This document shows positions 4,689 to 6,523 of a DNA stretch of 6,523 bases, one piece after another; the stretch's first letter is position 1, and every line of letters starts with the position of its first letter. Below the pieces are notes generated by a model, which worked only from the letters and a program-made list of their open reading frames with translations, was not told the DNA's origin and searched no databases. Made by a program: the position numbers and the translations under genes. The stretch is from NCBI GenBank assembly GCA_011372825.1, contig DSAK01000122.1, positions 1-6,523 of the forward strand, written 5' to 3'. This DNA is from Campylobacterota bacterium (GTDB lineage Bacteria; Campylobacterota; Campylobacteria; Campylobacterales; Sulfurovaceae).

Positions 4689-6051
4689 CCTCTATCCTCT
4701 TTAAGATCTCATCAAGCCCAATTATCTCCATAATCTCATCAAGCCCTGCTCCACTTAGCTCACCCAAAAGGGCCAATCGTAGTGGTTGGGCAATCTTGCC
4801 AAATCCAATGCTTCTAGTGGCAACAAAATCTTGCATGAGATTATGATATGCCTCTTTTGTAGCTGGTCTCTTTTCTCTCAATGCATTAGCAAATGATTTT
4901 AAAATCTCTTTTGCACTCTCATCTTTAAAAACTTTTGCAAATGCCTTTTTGTCATAAGACTTTGGTGGCTCTAAAATAAGTTTGATTTGAGATGCTAGCT
5001 CAACAAGTGTTTTTGCCCGCTCTTTTGTAACACACAGCAATGACTCTTTTTTCTCATGATTGGCGATATCGACTCCAAAATCTCTCAACAAAGCAACTAA
5101 CTCATCGCTCTTTTTTTCTTTTATATAGTGTGCGTTGAGCCAATGGAGTTTATCGAGATTATAGCTAGATGCACTTTTGTTGATATCTTTAGGGTCAAAC
5201 AAGCTTACCATCTCATCTAAGCTAAATATCTCTTGATCGCCATTGCTCCACCCCAGTCTAACCAAAAAATTGAGCAGTGCTTCAGGCAAAAATCCATTTG
5301 CTTTATACTCCATAACATCAGTAGCTCCATCTCTTTTTGAGAGTTTTTTTCCCGCTTCGTTGTGTATCATCGCTACATGATTAAAGCGTGGCAAATCAAA
5401 CCCTAACGCATTATAAACTACTATCTGTTTTGGTGTATTGTAGAGGTGATCATCTCCCCTAATGACATCAGTTATCCCCATGAGTGCATCATCGACTGCC
5501 ACTACAAAATTGTATGTCGGAGTGCCATCACTTCTAGCTATGATAAAATCATCCACCTCATTTGCTGCTATCCTAATCTCCCCTTTTACTCCATCAAAAA
5601 ATGTAATCTCCCCATCAAGAGGAGCTTTGATGCGGACAACTGGCTCTATACCACTAGGTGGTGTCCCTGTAAAATCCCTATATCTACCATCGTATCTAGC
5701 TCTCTCTTTTTTTGCTATTTGGGACTCTCGAAGGGCATCTAACTCTTGTTTGGTCACATAACAGTAGTACGCCTTGTTTTCGCTGATGAGTTTATCTATG
5801 TAATGTCTGTATATATCAAATCTCTTTGATTGGTATACTACCTCACCATCATAGTCCATCCCCACCCAATCAAATGCCTTGATGATTGCCTGTAGTGCAT
5901 CATCTGAATTGCGCGCCAAATCTGTATCTTCGATACGGAGTAGAAACTTTCCACCATTTCGCTTCGCCCAAAGCCATGAAAAAAGGGCTGTTCTCAAACC
6001 ACCGATATGGAGATATCCTGTGGGACTAGGTGCAAAACGGGTAACTATCAT
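4675..6051 (-). CDS. gltX: Glutamyl-tRNA synthetase
   Basis: This 458-residue class I aminoacyl-tRNA synthetase attaches glutamate to tRNA-Glu in the cytoplasm. RFAPSPTGYLHIGGLRTALF (residues 5-24) holds the HIGH motif as HIGG; LRIEDTD (38-44), RGDDHLYNTPKQ (198-209) and KLSKRDGA (236-243) complete the catalytic core. The C-terminal 160 residues are the helical anticodon-binding part. Only one cysteine (C97) remains at the site where E. coli GluRS binds zinc (CxC...CxH), so this is a zinc-free form. Campylobacterota often carry two gltX copies, one charging tRNA-Gln; which this is cannot be told here, although the SKRDGAT loop and following LPEALLNFLVRLGW are canonical. ATG 6051 has an AAGG site with 6 bases of spacing. 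Confidence 0.95.
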   Translation of the reverse strand: MIVTRFAPSPTGYLHIGGLRTALFSWLWAKRNGGKFLLRIEDTDLARNSDDALQAIIKAFDWVGMDYDGEVVYQSKRFDIYRHYIDKLISENKAYYCYVTKQELDALRESQIAKKERARYDGRYRDFTGTPPSGIEPVVRIKAPLDGEITFFDGVKGEIRIAANEVDDFIIARSDGTPTYNFVVAVDDALMGITDVIRGDDHLYNTPKQIVVYNALGFDLPRFNHVAMIHNEAGKKLSKRDGATDVMEYKANGFLPEALLNFLVRLGWSNGDQEIFSLDEMVSLFDPKDINKSASSYNLDKLHWLNAHYIKEKKSDELVALLRDFGVDIANHEKKESLLCVTKERAKTLVELASQIKLILEPPKSYDKKAFAKVFKDESAKEILKSFANALREKRPATKEAYHNLMQDFVATRSIGFGKIAQPLRLALLGELSGAGLDEIMEIIGLDEILKRIEAIVL

Positions 6052-6084
6052 TGTAAACCTTTTATTTGTATATGAATAATCTAA

Positions 6085-6093
6085 ATTGTATCA
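6085..6093 (-). promoter_or_regulatory. Candidate extended -10 promoter for gltX
   Basis: On the - strand TGATACAAT lies at 6093-6085, a TGn extension plus a hexamer matching TATAAT at five of six bases. A start near 6078 would give a leader of about 27 bases with the AAGG ribosome site. It lies in the 67-bp gap after the pglB-like gene, so gltX may be transcribed both from here and by read-through. Confidence 0.4.
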
Positions 6094-6118
6094 AACAGAG
6101 GATTAAAGCTTGCTATCT

Positions 6119-6523
6119 TTATCGCTTGAGGCGATATATTTGGCTACTTGGCGATGAGATTACTCTTTCAAATAAACTCTCGTCATATATCCCCAATAGT
6201 CCCATTTGTACAAATGCCGAATCAAAAGTCTCTTTATCTAAAATTACAAAAACCCCTTGAGATTTAACTAGCAAGAGGTTATATTTGCCCTCAGGCGAAT
6301 AGTTCCATTGACTAAGAGAGAGTTTTTCATCGACTGCCACAAACTTTGAAATTGGCAATAGTTGATTGCCACTCTTTAGTGTACCTTTTGCAGAATCAAA
6401 CTCAAGACCATTATGAAACACCATAGAGGTCCCTTTTTGTCCCACCATATATGTTGGGGCAAACACTATCTCACGCAATGGCTCTCCTGTGTTTAAATCT
6501 ATATTTCCAAATTGTGCAACTAC
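6119..6523 (-). CDS. pglB: PglB-like N-oligosaccharyltransferase, C-terminal end (5' part outside the window)
   Basis: The frame is open from the window edge to the TAA at 6121-6119, giving 134 visible residues. The TTG at 6478 is only an internal codon, since the frame reads on upstream as FGNIDLNTGEPL. PglB is the membrane-bound STT3-type enzyme that moves a lipid-linked glycan to asparagine of periplasmic proteins in Campylobacter and relatives. What is visible is the end of its periplasmic C-terminal domain: IDLNTGEP at the start, then LLLVKSQGVFVILDKETFDS and FVQMGLLGIYDESLFERVIS, ending in QIYRLKR. This closely recalls the Campylobacter PglB tail (VQMFFLGNYDKNLFELVI, ending in KVFKLKI). 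The WWDYG catalytic-domain motif lies upstream and cannot be checked. It precedes gltX on the same strand. Confidence 0.75.
   Translation of the reverse strand, partial: VVAQFGNIDLNTGEPLREIVFAPTYMVGQKGTSMVFHNGLEFDSAKGTLKSGNQLLPISKFVAVDEKLSLSQWNYSPEGKYNLLLVKSQGVFVILDKETFDSAFVQMGLLGIYDESLFERVISSPSSQIYRLKR

Noticed and set aside
5446..5761. + strand ORFs of about 100 codons opposite gltX
   Set aside because: They are shadows of a full-length, motif-complete glutamyl-tRNA synthetase and have no ribosome sites of note.
1..6523. tRNA, rRNA or insertion sequence
   Set aside because: I saw no cloverleaf-like stretch with a CCA-type end, no rRNA-like sequence, no transposase motif and no terminal inverted repeats.

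Overview
The window is AT-rich, gene-dense bacterial chromosome and most likely comes from a member of Campylobacterota (the former Epsilonproteobacteria). Four things point there: an MqnA of the epsilonproteobacterial type (futalosine route to menaquinone), the C-terminal end of a PglB-like N-oligosaccharyltransferase, extended -10 promoters of the form TGGTATAAT without a recognisable -35 box, and a stand-alone S24 repressor. I cannot assign a genus. A free-living sulfur- or hydrogen-oxidising relative of Sulfurimonas or Sulfurovum would fit, but that is inference.

Left part (1-1492, + strand): the 3' end of an unknown gene, then yaaA (peroxide-stress protein), an unlisted 31-residue single-span membrane peptide, and a SUI1/eIF1-type (YciH) gene. 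The last three look like one operon. yaaA seems to be leaderless, because its -10 box ends six bases before the ATG.

Middle part (1485-2630): on the - strand, a short TraR/DksA-type zinc-finger gene followed by a NifX/NifB-type metal-cluster-binding gene. A DUF309 gene is divergent from the zinc-finger gene. Their promoters share overlapping -10 boxes around 2297-2303, and the zinc-finger gene also looks leaderless. The SUI1-like and NifX-like genes converge and overlap by 8 bp.

Switch-like region (2694-3599): a CI/LexA-like S24 repressor on the - strand with an intact Ser/Lys dyad and an Ala-Gly cleavage site. Across an AT-rich spacer containing palindromes lies a divergent 37-residue ORF with a good Shine-Dalgarno sequence. 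The layout resembles a phage immunity switch, but no other phage gene is visible.

Remnant region (3568-3981, - strand): no intact gene. Fragments resemble the N-terminus of MoaD (molybdopterin synthase small subunit) and the C-terminal domain of MoeA. They carry a stop at the expected start, an apparent internal deletion and a one-base frameshift, and an intrinsic terminator follows them. This looks like a decaying molybdenum-cofactor operon.

Right part (4050-6523): mqnA (+) converges with and overlaps gltX (-, glutamyl-tRNA synthetase). Upstream of gltX on the same strand is the 3' end of a pglB-like gene that runs off the window. Most genes here are housekeeping or conserved accessory genes. 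The unusual content is the small ORFs, the leaderless promoters, the solitary repressor module and the molybdopterin-gene remnants.
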